A stretch of 45,368 nt of DNA from Casp-actino8 sp964614655 (GTDB taxonomy: Bacteria; Actinomycetota; Acidimicrobiia; Acidimicrobiales; Ilumatobacteraceae): the NCBI GenBank assembly GCA_964614655.1, contig CAZTPF010000015.1, positions 1 through 45,368 on the forward strand, read 5' to 3'. Positions 1 to 8,606 of the stretch are shown here, piece by piece; positions within the stretch are counted from its first letter, which is position 1, and every line of letters begins with the position of its first letter. The position numbers and the translations under genes are program-made. The notes beneath the pieces were generated by a model. The model was not told where the DNA came from, ran no database searches, and saw only the letters and a program-made list of their open reading frames with translations.

Positions 1-2748
1 GTTGATCGTCGCGCCGTCCGACGGACGGGCAGTCAGGACGATGATCGCCGATTCGCCGACGCAGACCTGCGTCGGTCCTCGGAGCGACACGAAGATGCCG
101 GTGGTCTGGATCTCGAGATCCGGCGGTGCCGGACAGTCCTTGAAAAACGATTCGAGTTCCACCGTGTAGCGGTACTCGGTCGAGCCGTCCTCGTAACGAT
201 GGAACCAGAGCTGGCCGTGATCAGACTCGGCGGGGTCGGGGCTGAAGCCGACCCAGATCCACTCGATGCCGTTGGTGTCGGTGTAGCGAGCGCCTTCGTA
301 CTCCTCGGGGCACTCACGCTCGAGCGGAACATCGGGAGGCAAGCAGGCGTCGATGTAGCCGGGGATGTCGAGAACGTTGTACACGTATGCGCCATCCTCG
401 GCCTGCCACCTGCTGTCGCCGACGTAACGCCACACGATGCCGTTCGAGTCACGGAACAGGTGTCCGAGTTCGGGTGTTGTATCAGGCTCGACACAACCTT
501 CCGGGTTGCAGTCGTCGCCGACGGCGGTCGTGGCCTCTACGAGTTCTTCGACGATCTGAGCGAGCTTCGGAGCCTCGTCACCTGGTTCGACGGTGACCGC
601 CTGATCCTTGGTGTCGTCGTACTCCTTGTCGTCTTCCGGTGCAACCGGCACCTCGTTCTCGTCGTACTGATACGTGGGGCCACCGTCCGATTCCGGATCA
701 CACGGCGGCAAGCAGTCCTCGGTGTAGGACGGCAGATCTCGCGTGTTGTCGATGGTCATGCCGTCGGGAATGCGGTACCACTGCGAACCACCCTGGGGCT
801 TGATCCAGACGTCGCCGTTCGACGGGTCGACCCAGACGCCGAGTGCGCCTGTCTCGAGGACGAGAGGCGGACAGGGCGGGAGGCAGTCGTCGCGATAGCC
901 GGGCAACAGCACGGTGTAGGCGATGACCGGCGAATCGGGATCGGTGTTGTCGACCCATCCACCGTCAGCTGCGGAGTAGATGTACACGTGGCCGTTGCTG
1001 CCGTGCCACACGGTGCCGTCGATCACCTTCACGATCGGCGGGCACGGACGCTCGTCGATCGGCGGCAAGCAGTCGTCGGGTTGGTTGGGGAGATCTCTCG
1101 TTCGGAGATTCTCGATCCAGTTGGTCGAGATGTTGTCCCAACCGTCGGCTCCACCGCTGTTGGCCGCGTAGACCCACGTGTTGCCCATCGTGTCGACCCA
1201 CGTGTCGTCGAGGATCGGCTTACCGGGTGGGCACTCGGGTACTTCGTTCGGGATCTTTCCGTCCGGGCAGCGGGACGTGTAGAGCTCGAGCGCCGAGAGG
1301 GAATCGCCGGTCAGGTCGTTGAGCCAACGAATGCCGAAACGCTCACCTCGCCGCACGATCGTGAAGGTCCAGGATTCGCCGGTGACCGGGTCGACCCAGG
1401 TCTCGCGGAAGTCGGGAGTCAGTGGCGGGCAGGGGTTGCCCTGCTCGTCGATGGGTGACGGACACTCTTTGTCGTAGCCGGGGATGGCCGACGGATCGTC
1501 ACCGGCTACGAAATCGCCGGTTTCTTGATTGGTCCAACCTCGCGGAGCGAAGGGGCTGAAGGTCCACACAACGCCGGAGCGAGTCACGTACGCCGTCCAG
1601 GACAACGAGTTCGACTCCTCGTGGACGTACTGATTCGGGCACTGCGGTTCGAAGGACTCATCGGGGACGTCTTCCCGCGGATCGCAGAGATCGGTGTAGC
1701 CGGGGAGTTCGTCGGTGGCGACCTTGAACAGATCGAGATCATCGACCGAGTACCACGTGCCGTTGCGCTGATCGTAAACCCACGTCATTCCACTCGGGTC
1801 GGTGTAGGTCACCGGGGGAGAATTCCAATCGGGACATTCGGGGTCGTTCTGCGGGATTCGCTGACGCCCGGGTTCCGGACAGTCGATGAATCCCGGTTCG
1901 AGATCTTGGGTCGTCTTGTAGGCGCCGCTATCGGCGTCGAACCAGTTGGCGCCTCCCGGTGAAGTTTCCGGGGTGGGATTGCCCTTCACCCAGGTCCAGG
2001 TGACACCGTCGGAATCGGTGTAGGTGTTGCCTTCGAACTCTTCGGGGCATTCGGGCTCNNNNNNNNNNNNNNNNNNNNNNNNNNNNNNNNNNNNNNNNNN
2101 NNNNNNNNNNNNNNNNNNNNNNNNNNNNNNNNNNNNNNNNNNNNNNNNNNNNNNNNNNTCGCCCGGGGGAGTGTCGGTGCCCTCGGGTGCGTCCTCACTC
2201 GGCCCGAGCAACGGGTTGCCACATGCACAACGGGCGCGCGGCATGCCCTGGTCGTCGATGAGGATCGCCGTACCGGCGGCGATCACGGCGTCGTAGCCGT
2301 ACGACTTACCGTTCTTGAATCCGAACATCTGCACGTTCAGGTTCTGCAACGCGAAGACCGGTGTGAGGCTGCGGAGATACGTCTCGAGATTTTCGAACTC
2401 GATGCCTTGAATGTCGGCCCAGGCGCGTCCGCGATCTTCGTAGTAGGTGAGGAACTTGATCATCGCCTCGACGTCGCAGATGTTCTGTCCGCTACCGCCG
2501 TACGTGCGCCCGGCGTACAAGCCGGGGGCCGACCCCGACACGGTTCCGCTCGTGAGGCTCGAGGCATTCACGTCGTACGACGCGACGGCGAAGGTGGGCG
2601 CGAACGAGTCGGGCCCCACAACACCGGCCGGCTGGAAGAGTGTGCGCGACGCTCCGTCGGAGGTCTCGCTCGAGTTCTTGTCACCGCCGCTGCAAGCGGC
2701 CGTCAGGACGACAGCGGCGGCCAAGAAGATTGCGGATAGACGACGCAT
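1..2748 (-). CDS. DUF6777-like lipoprotein with Cys-flanked repeat tail (partial, interrupted by gap)
   Basis: The start at 2748 gives a lipoprotein signal ending in LTAAC (Cys19). Residues about 45-181 read GPDSF, then CDVEAMIKFL, LRSLTPV, AAGTAILID and CACGNPL, which I recognise as the DUF6777 pattern of actinobacterial lipoproteins of unknown function. A Pro/Glu linker follows and then the 100-N gap. Beyond the gap the same frame stays open to base 1 and holds about nine modules of 55-75 residues. Each opens near an E-C-P motif, has a T/W-x-D-x-x-G-x-x-W core, and closes with L-P-G-Y-x-x-x-C followed by P. The first module after the gap (ECPEEFEG, YTDSDGVTW) and the last (ECPEEYEG, YTDTNGIEW) are near copies. 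The window ends in a Val/Thr-rich, Ig-like stretch, so the C terminus is missing. Probably a cell-surface protein with one disulfide per module; no activity can be named. Confidence 0.85.
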   Translation of the reverse strand, partial: MRRLSAIFLAAAVVLTAACSGGDKNSSETSDGASRTLFQPAGVVGPDSFAPTFAVASYDVNASSLTSGTVSGSAPGLYAGRTYGGSGQNICDVEAMIKFLTYYEDRGRAWADIQGIEFENLETYLRSLTPVFALQNLNVQMFGFKNGKSYGYDAVIAAGTAILIDDQGMPRARCACGNPLLGPSEDAPEGTDTPPGXXXXXXXXXXXXXXXXXXXXXXXXXXXXXXXXXXEPECPEEFEGNTYTDSDGVTWTWVKGNPTPETSPGGANWFDADSGAYKTTQDLEPGFIDCPEPGRQRIPQNDPECPDWNSPPVTYTDPSGMTWVYDQRNGTWYSVDDLDLFKVATDELPGYTDLCDPREDVPDESFEPQCPNQYVHEESNSLSWTAYVTRSGVVWTFSPFAPRGWTNQETGDFVAGDDPSAIPGYDKECPSPIDEQGNPCPPLTPDFRETWVDPVTGESWTFTIVRRGERFGIRWLNDLTGDSLSALELYTSRCPDGKIPNEVPECPPGKPILDDTWVDTMGNTWVYAANSGGADGWDNISTNWIENLRTRDLPNQPDDCLPPIDERPCPPIVKVIDGTVWHGSNGHVYIYSAADGGWVDNTDPDSPVIAYTVLLPGYRDDCLPPCPPLVLETGALGVWVDPSNGDVWIKPQGGSQWYRIPDGMTIDNTRDLPSYTEDCLPPCDPESDGGPTYQYDENEVPVAPEDDKEYDDTKDQAVTVEPGDEAPKLAQIVEELVEATTAVGDDCNPEGCVEPDTTPELGHLFRDSNGIVWRYVGDSRWQAEDGAYVYNVLDIPGYIDACLPPDVPLERECPEEYEGARYTDTNGIEWIWVGFSPDPAESDHGQLWFHRYEDGSTEYRYTVELESFFKDCPAPPDLEIQTTGIFVSLRGPTQVCVGESAIIVLTARPSDGATIN
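2059..2158. other. Assembly gap 1 (100 N) inside the repeat-protein gene
   Basis: Exactly 100 N, a default scaffold-gap length. It falls between the DUF6777-like domain and the first visible Cys module of the lipoprotein. The flanks do not match each other, unlike at the second gap, so real sequence, probably further modules, is likely missing. The frame is the same on both sides in nominal coordinates, but true gap size is unknown. Confidence 0.95.
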
Positions 2749-2979
2749 CGTCCCCCTCTTTCGCGTCTGGGTGACATTGGTCATGCCACCACGTCTGTAC
2801 CGGAGTGTAGCGAAGCGTCGAACTCGCTTCGAAAGTGCTCGGTCAAGGTTGGGTTCAGGTTCCGCGTGGCGCGGGGTCGAGCCCTCGTTCACCGGCGGTG
2901 GGTGGAGTGAGTGATCCATGTCGGTCCTGAGCAGTTGGCGGCCGGTTCCTGACAACTTTTTGCCGATTACTGTTCGCCC
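2749..2979. promoter_or_regulatory. Divergent intergenic region, lipoprotein / carboxylesterase
   Basis: This 231-bp spacer must hold the promoters of both divergent genes. It contains a small inverted repeat at 2811-2831 (CGAAGCG, 7-nt loop, CGCTTCG) and, on the minus strand, a TACACT that could be a -10 element for the lipoprotein near 2803-2808. No convincing -35/-10 pair is visible for the esterase. No ORF or RNA gene is recognised here. Confidence 0.4.
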
Positions 2980-4404
2980 ATGACCGAAGTACTTCTGGCC
3001 GACGGCCGACTGGTCGGCGACCAGCGACCCGACGGCACCCTCGCCTTCCTCGGCGTTCGCTACGCCTCGGCCCCACGATTCGGCATGGCCGAACCGGAAA
3101 AGCCCTGGTCAGGAGCTCGAGAGGCTCGTCGGCATGGTCCGATCTGCCACCAGGAGCCCGGGCTCATCGAATCAGCGATGGGTGGCTCTCTGCCACCGAT
3201 GGGCGAGGACTGCCTCAGCCTGTCGGTGCACACGCCGGGCGACGGCCGCACCGGACTTCCGGTGCTGGTCTGGATCCATGGTGGTGGATTCCTGAACGGA
3301 TCGGGTTCGTCTCCTTGGTACGACGGTGCTGCGCTCGCTCGCCGAGGAGTCGTGGTCGTGTCGATCAACTACCGACTGGGAGTGTTCGGTTTCTGGCGCG
3401 GCAACAACCTCGGAATCGGCGACCAGATCGAGGCCCTTCGTTGGGTGCGTCGCAACGCTGAAGGATTCGGGGGCGACCCCGACAACGTCACGATCTTCGG
3501 CGAATCGGCCGGCGGATCGAGCGTGGTCGCGCTGATGGCGAGTCCCGATGCGCGCGGGCTCTTTCATCGCGTGTGGTCGATGAGTCCGTCGATCGGGCAG
3601 TACCGCTCACCGGAGCGCGCCGACATGCACGCCGACCGCTTCCTCGAACTGTCGGGTGCGGCCGACGACGCAGTGATGTCGTCGATGACGCCCGAACAGC
3701 TTCTCGAGGCGCAAAAGAAGTTGATCGGCGAGAGCAGCCGTGCGTACGACTTCTTCTCACCGACTGCCGGCGGAACACATCTGCCCGGGGACATCGTCGA
3801 ACTGGCCGCACGAAGCGAAGCCCGTCTCGTCGTGGGCACCACGCGCGACGAGAATCGCCTGTTCGGTGCGTTCACACCGGACGCCCAGAACATGACGAGC
3901 GACAAGATGGAGAAGATGGTCGAGACGATGTTGCCGGGGCGACGTGAAGCAGTCGACGTGTACCGCCGCCATCGTCCGGGTGAGAACGACGCGCAGATCG
4001 TGATGGCCGCCCAGAGTGACGAAGGGTTTCGTCAACGTGCCATTCGACTTGCCGAGAGGCACGCGGCCAACGGCGGGACGTCGCACATGTACTGGTTCAC
4101 GTGGCCCACACCGGCGTTCGGCGGAGTACTGGGTTCGTGTCATGCGGTCGACATTCCGTTCACGTTCGACAACCTCGACGCCGCTGGTATCTCGATGTTC
4201 ACCGGCGATGCGCCCGAACGGGCCGACCTGGCACGCGATGTGTCGACGCAGCTGGTGTCGTTCGCGACCCACGGGACTGTCGATTGGCCGCGGTTCTGTC
4301 TCGAGCGACGAGCCACACGGGTGTTCGACATCGAGCCAGCGGTCCTGCACGATCCCGAACCCGAGATCCGCACCCTCTGGGAAGCCGCCCGCCCCGACCT
4401 CTGA
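2980..4404 (+). CDS. Carboxylesterase type B
   Basis: A 474-residue alpha/beta-hydrolase of the type B carboxylesterase family, which hydrolyses carboxylic esters. The oxyanion-hole motif is HGGGF (100-104). The nucleophile is Ser176 in FGESAGGSS. The acid is probably Glu291 in TTRDENRL and the base His388 in GSCHAVDIPF. The protein begins directly with the family's substrate-binding N terminus (GTLAFLGVRYA, residues 19-29), has no signal peptide and is full length for bacterial members, so it is probably cytoplasmic. It is transcribed away from the lipoprotein and followed by a large inverted repeat. Natural substrate cannot be deduced. Confidence 0.93.
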   Translation: MTEVLLADGRLVGDQRPDGTLAFLGVRYASAPRFGMAEPEKPWSGAREARRHGPICHQEPGLIESAMGGSLPPMGEDCLSLSVHTPGDGRTGLPVLVWIHGGGFLNGSGSSPWYDGAALARRGVVVVSINYRLGVFGFWRGNNLGIGDQIEALRWVRRNAEGFGGDPDNVTIFGESAGGSSVVALMASPDARGLFHRVWSMSPSIGQYRSPERADMHADRFLELSGAADDAVMSSMTPEQLLEAQKKLIGESSRAYDFFSPTAGGTHLPGDIVELAARSEARLVVGTTRDENRLFGAFTPDAQNMTSDKMEKMVETMLPGRREAVDVYRRHRPGENDAQIVMAAQSDEGFRQRAIRLAERHAANGGTSHMYWFTWPTPAFGGVLGSCHAVDIPFTFDNLDAAGISMFTGDAPERADLARDVSTQLVSFATHGTVDWPRFCLERRATRVFDIEPAVLHDPEPEIRTLWEAARPDL

Positions 4405-4412
4405 TCAGTTCT

Positions 4413-4472
4413 TGGTGGTTCTGGCGGCAAAAACGTCACGGGTTTCGCAGGTTTTTGCCGCCAGAACCACCA
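4413..4472. repeat. Perfect 22-bp inverted repeat (hairpin element)
   Basis: Arms at 4413-4434 and 4451-4472 are perfect reverse complements over 22 bp, separated by a 16-nt loop. The left arm starts TGGTGGTTCTGG and ends CAAAAAC. The A-run and T-run lie next to the loop, not after the stem, so this is not a classical intrinsic terminator although it could still slow polymerase. It lies between the esterase stop and the ComF-like start. A REP-like or miniature mobile palindrome is the best alternative. No second copy was noticed in the window. Confidence 0.85.
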
Positions 4473-4514
4473 GCGCACGGAGCTCGTGTCACACCCACAT
4501 GGTGAGGTGTGATC

Positions 4515-5132
4515 ATGGAACGAGACTCTCGCGACCCCTGTCAGCCGATCGTGTCCGCCTTGTCGTACGAAGGTGACGTGCGGCGGCGAGTCGTCGACAT
4601 GAAATACGGCGGCCGACGATCCTTCGCCCGTGAACTGGCCCGGCAGCTCGCCGACGCCGTGCAGGCCGACGCCGACGGCCGATTCGACGTGGTCACGTGG
4701 GCCCCGACGTCCACATCACGCCGACGGCGACGCGGGTTCGATCAAGCGGCGGTGATCGCCCGCTACGTCGCGCGTGAACTCGGCGTACCCTGCCGGCGAC
4801 TTCTCGTGCGCGAAACCCGGGCCGCCCAGACCGGCCGTTCTCGGGTGGCCCGTCTGGCTGGTCCACGTTTTCGTGCACTCGACACTCGTCGACCACGCCG
4901 AGTTCTCGTGGTCGACGACGTCGTCACCACCGGGGCGACCTTACGAGCCGCCGCGCACGCACTCACGGCGTCCGGGTGGGGAGACGTTACCCTGGCCGCA
5001 GCCGCAGCCACCCCGACGTCACGAGGTGGCTCCTCGCATCATCGGCCCAACGTGGTGATCCGACCGCGAGCTGCCGACCGCGGAACTCAGAGGCCGACGA
5101 GCGACCGCACGCGTTCGATGGCCGGACTCTGA
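4515..5132 (+). CDS. ComF-family phosphoribosyltransferase, short form
   Basis: A 205-residue protein with the PRPP-binding motif VDDVVTTGAT (133-142) and ComF-type segments YEGDVRRRVVDMKYGGR and WAPTSTSRRRRRGFDQA. ComF proteins are linked to DNA uptake in competent bacteria, but in most genomes their role is unclear. ATG 4515 is preferred over GTG 4509 because GAGG at 4504-4507 is well spaced for it. The four-Cys zinc ribbon that usually precedes the PRTase domain is absent, and the big inverted repeat sits where it would be. The 3' end overlaps the convergent HAD gene by 46 bp; the Arg/Ser-rich last 35 residues look low complexity. Confidence 0.8.
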   Translation: MERDSRDPCQPIVSALSYEGDVRRRVVDMKYGGRRSFARELARQLADAVQADADGRFDVVTWAPTSTSRRRRRGFDQAAVIARYVARELGVPCRRLLVRETRAAQTGRSRVARLAGPRFRALDTRRPRRVLVVDDVVTTGATLRAAAHALTASGWGDVTLAAAAATPTSRGGSSHHRPNVVIRPRAADRGTQRPTSDRTRSMAGL

Positions 5133-5743
5133 TCCACGTCCACCAGGACTCCATGCATCCCGAGTGCGCTGGCGGCTCGTACGTTCACTTCCATGTCGTC
5201 GAGGAACGCCGCTTCGTGCGGTTGTGCCCCGAGCCGTGAGAGCGACAGCTCGTAGATCGACGGATGGGGTTTGCGCAGACCCACCTCGTGACTGTCGACC
5301 ACGTCGTCGAAGAGCGCGTCGAAGTCCATGATCGATCGCCAACGGTCGCGGAATTCGCGGATGTTGTTGGTCAACACACCGAGCCGGCAGCCGTGATCGC
5401 GCAGATCGTGCACGAGTCGGAACATGTCGTCACTGCGGACGAACTCGAAGTTCAATCCTTGCCGGGGAGCCGACGGTTCGGGCTCTCGCATCGTGAAGCC
5501 TGCTTCGCCGATCAGGCGACCAACGGCTGATCGATAGTCGTCGAGACTGATCTCGCCGCGTTCGAGTCGGTGCCACGGGTGGTCGGTGTCGGACGCGTAA
5601 TCGCCGAGCATGACCGCCATGACCTCCTCGGCCGGATGGTCGGGGAATCGCTTGACGACGTCGAGGGCTCGACCCGACGTCGACAGGACACCGCCCAGAT
5701 CGAAGATCACGGTGTTCACGCTCGTTTCGGGGTTGGTCGCCAT
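5087..5743 (-). CDS. HAD-superfamily hydrolase
   Basis: A 218-residue HAD subfamily IA-like protein. Motif I is FDLGGVL with nucleophile Asp15; the second Asp of DxD is Gly, as in the DLGGV/DLGNV branch. Motif II is VLTNN, the motif III lysine is in GLRKPHPSIY, and the acidic motif IV is FLDDMEVN. Residues between motif I and II form a helical cap. Start 5743 (MATNPETS) has an AGGAAG ribosome site 9 nt upstream; longer starts would run into secA. Phosphatase activity on a small metabolite is likely, substrate unknown. It is divergent from secA and overlaps the ComF-like gene at its 3' end. Confidence 0.9.
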   Translation of the reverse strand: MATNPETSVNTVIFDLGGVLSTSGRALDVVKRFPDHPAEEVMAVMLGDYASDTDHPWHRLERGEISLDDYRSAVGRLIGEAGFTMREPEPSAPRQGLNFEFVRSDDMFRLVHDLRDHGCRLGVLTNNIREFRDRWRSIMDFDALFDDVVDSHEVGLRKPHPSIYELSLSRLGAQPHEAAFLDDMEVNVRAASALGMHGVLVDVDQSPAIERVRSLVGL

Positions 5744-5840
5744 GGACACAGTCTTCCTGCCCCGATCGGTGATACCCGAATCCGCGCCGGTCGAGGCGAC
5801 CACAGGGCGGTCGAGGGCGAACGGTAGGCTCGACCTCCGC

Positions 5841-8603
5841 ATGGGAATCCTGGATCGCATTCTGAGGGCCGGTGAAGGCAAGAAGCTGAAGGCTCTCGAG
5901 GGCCTGGTTCCCGACATCAACGCCGAAGAAGCCGTCGTGGCGGCCCTGTCGGACGATGCCTTGCGTGATCGCACCAATCAGTTCCGTCAGCGTCTCGAGC
6001 GGGGCGAATCGCTCGACGACCTTTTGATCGAAGCCTTCGCCGTGGTGCGTGAAGCCGCCAAGCGCACGATCGGCCAGCGTCACTACGACGTGCAGTTGAT
6101 GGGTGGCGCCGCTCTTCACTTCGGCTGGATCGCCGAGATGAAGACCGGTGAAGGCAAGACCTTGGTCTCGACCCTTCCGGCGTACTTGAACGGCTTGTCC
6201 GGCAAGGGCGTCCACCAGATCACCACCAACGACTACCTGGCGCGACGTGACTCGGTCTGGATGGGGCAGGTTCACCGGTGGCTCGGCCTCGAGGTCGGTC
6301 TGGTGATCCCCGGTCATCAGGAGCGGCCCGAGCAGAAGCGGGCCAACTACGCGGCCGACATCACCTTTGGCACCAACAACGAGTTCGGCTTCGACTATCT
6401 GCGCGACAACATGGCCGGCACCAAGGCCAACAAGGTGCAACGAGGTCACGTCTTCGCCATCGTCGACGAAGTCGACTCGATCCTCATCGACGAGGCTCGT
6501 ACTCCTCTCATCATCTCGGGGCGAGTCGCCGACGCAGCTCAGCTCTACTACCGATTCGCCTCGATCGTGAGGTCGTTGAAGCGCGACGTCCACTACGACG
6601 TCGAAGAGGACAAGCGCGTCGTCATGCCCACCGAGGCCGGAATCGAGGCCGTCGAACAGGAACTCGGCGTCGACAACTTGTACGACGAAGTGCAACGCAA
6701 CTTGGTCCACCAGTTGCAGGTGGCCCTGAAGGCCAAGGAGCTCTACCGGCGCGACAAGGACTACATCGTCCAGGGTGGCGAGGTGAAGATCGTCGACGAG
6801 TTCACAGGTCGCATTCTCGAAGGTCGTCGTTGGAGCGAAGGCATCCACCAGGCGGTCGAAGCCAAAGAAGGCGTGAAGATCAAGGAAGAGAACCAGACTC
6901 TCGCCACGATCACGCTGCAGAACTATTTCCGCATGTACGACAAGTTGGCCGGCATGACCGGAACCGCTCAGACCGAAGCGGCCGAACTCATGAACACCTA
7001 CAGCTTGCAGGTGGTGCCGATTCCGACCAATCGCGAGATCCGCCGTGTCGATCAGCCCGATCTCATCTTCAAGTCCGAGCAGGCCAAGTTCGACGCCATC
7101 ATCTCCGACGTCGTCGAACGCAATGCGGTCGGCCAGCCGATCCTCATCGGTACCGCGAGTGTCGACAAGAGCGAGGTGCTCTCGAAGTTGCTCGCCAAGC
7201 GCGGCATCAAGCACGAGGTCCTCAACGCCAAACAGCACACGCGTGAGGCCGAGGTCGTGGCCCAGGCCGGACGTTTCGCCGCCGTGACGGTGGCCACCAA
7301 CATGGCCGGACGAGGCGTCGACATCCTCCTCGGCGGCAACCCCGAAGGTCTGGCCACTCGTTCGGTTCTGGCCGAAGGATTCGATCCGTCGACTCTCACC
7401 GACGAATTCGCTCTGCCCATGCCCCTCGATCAGATGCCCGAGGAGTATCAGCACGATCGGGCTCGTGCGCAGGCCCGTTTCCAAGAGCTGCTGCAGAAGT
7501 TCTCGACCGAGTGCAAAGCCGAAGGCGATCGCATCCGTGAACTCGGCGGTCTGTACGTGATCGGCTCGGAGCGTCACGAAAGCCGTCGTATCGACAATCA
7601 GTTGCGCGGCCGTTCGGGTCGCCAAGGAGATCCGGGTGAGACGCGCTTCTATCTGAGCCTCGAGGACGAACTCATGCGCCTCTTCGCCACTGGTGCGCTC
7701 AGTTGGGTGATGGGGCGTGCGCTGCCCGACGACGAGGCCATCGAGCACAAGATGGTCACCAAGGCGATCGAGCGAGCTCAGACCACGGTCGAACAGCGCA
7801 ACGGCGAGATCCGCAAGAACGTCTTGAAGTACGACGAGGTGATGAACGAGCAGCGCAAGGTCATCTACATGCGTCGCGATCAGATCCTCGAAGGTTTCGA
7901 CCTGAAGGCGGCCGGACTCGAATACCTCGCCGAAGCGGTCGACTCATTGATCGAAACTCACTGCGTGAGCGAGGTCGACGACGAGTGGGACCTCGAGGGG
8001 CTCGCCAAGGAGATCAAGACTTTCTGGCCGAACGAGATCACCGAAGGCCAGCTGGCCGGTTGTCGCAGCACCGATCAGATGTACGACCTCGTGATGGCCG
8101 ACGCGACGAACTACTACGAGCGTCGGGAGTCCGAACTCACGCCGACCGTCATGCGCGACGTCGAGCGCCAGGTGATGCTGCGCATCATCGACCAGCGTTG
8201 GCGCGAGCACCTGGAGGAGATGGACTACCTCCAAGAGGGCATCAACCTGCGCGCCATGGGACAAAAGGACCCACTTGCCGAATGGCAGCGAGAGGGTTAC
8301 GAGATGTTCGGGTCGATGATGAAGGGAATCGCCCAGGACTTCGTGCGCTACGTGATGCACGTACAGGTCGTGCGCAACGATGCCCCCGATCTCGCGGTGA
8401 AGAACGTGCAGGAGACCAAGTCGGAAGCGACTCCGGCGGCGCAGTCGGCGGCCATCGAGGCCGGTCTCGCTCCGTCGGCGGCTCCGGCGGCTCCGGCCAA
8501 GCCGCGAACCGTGGTGAACGACGAATGGTCGAAGACGCCGCGTAACGCTCCTTGCCCCTGCGGTTCGGGCAAGAAGTTCAAGATGTGCCACGGCGCCAAC
8601 TGA
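5841..8603 (+). CDS. secA: Protein translocase ATPase SecA
   Basis: A 920-residue SecA, the motor that drives preproteins through SecYEG at the cytoplasmic membrane. Visible landmarks are the Q-motif region RHYDVQLMGG (80-89), Walker A MKTGEGKT (100-107), the DEAD-like VDEVDSILIDEARTP, the second nucleotide-binding fold with TNMAGRGVDI and QLRGRSGRQGDPG, a helical scaffold domain, an Ala/Pro-rich linker and a C-terminal SEC-C zinc motif CPCGSGKKFKMCH. The ATG at 5841 gives the usual MGILDRIL start. Only one secA is present in the window. prfB starts 3 bp after its stop, so the two are probably cotranscribed. Confidence 0.98.
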   Translation: MGILDRILRAGEGKKLKALEGLVPDINAEEAVVAALSDDALRDRTNQFRQRLERGESLDDLLIEAFAVVREAAKRTIGQRHYDVQLMGGAALHFGWIAEMKTGEGKTLVSTLPAYLNGLSGKGVHQITTNDYLARRDSVWMGQVHRWLGLEVGLVIPGHQERPEQKRANYAADITFGTNNEFGFDYLRDNMAGTKANKVQRGHVFAIVDEVDSILIDEARTPLIISGRVADAAQLYYRFASIVRSLKRDVHYDVEEDKRVVMPTEAGIEAVEQELGVDNLYDEVQRNLVHQLQVALKAKELYRRDKDYIVQGGEVKIVDEFTGRILEGRRWSEGIHQAVEAKEGVKIKEENQTLATITLQNYFRMYDKLAGMTGTAQTEAAELMNTYSLQVVPIPTNREIRRVDQPDLIFKSEQAKFDAIISDVVERNAVGQPILIGTASVDKSEVLSKLLAKRGIKHEVLNAKQHTREAEVVAQAGRFAAVTVATNMAGRGVDILLGGNPEGLATRSVLAEGFDPSTLTDEFALPMPLDQMPEEYQHDRARAQARFQELLQKFSTECKAEGDRIRELGGLYVIGSERHESRRIDNQLRGRSGRQGDPGETRFYLSLEDELMRLFATGALSWVMGRALPDDEAIEHKMVTKAIERAQTTVEQRNGEIRKNVLKYDEVMNEQRKVIYMRRDQILEGFDLKAAGLEYLAEAVDSLIETHCVSEVDDEWDLEGLAKEIKTFWPNEITEGQLAGCRSTDQMYDLVMADATNYYERRESELTPTVMRDVERQVMLRIIDQRWREHLEEMDYLQEGINLRAMGQKDPLAEWQREGYEMFGSMMKGIAQDFVRYVMHVQVVRNDAPDLAVKNVQETKSEATPAAQSAAIEAGLAPSAAPAAPAKPRTVVNDEWSKTPRNAPCPCGSGKKFKMCHGAN

Positions 8604-8606
8604 CAC

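Noticed and set aside
2811..2831. 7-bp inverted repeat as an operator for the repeat lipoprotein
   Set aside because: Arms of 7 bp with a 7-nt loop are expected by chance in sequence of this composition, and no regulator is encoded nearby.
4413..4472. Intrinsic transcription terminator
   Set aside because: The stem is strong, but the T-run lies at the loop side of the stem and no U-tract follows it on either strand. Recorded as an inverted repeat instead.
5430..7748. A 772-codon open frame antisense to secA
   Set aside because: It mirrors the codon bias of secA on the opposite strand, has repetitive Val/Asp/Leu-rich content without domains, and would overlap both secA and the HAD gene. Long antisense frames are normal in high-GC DNA.
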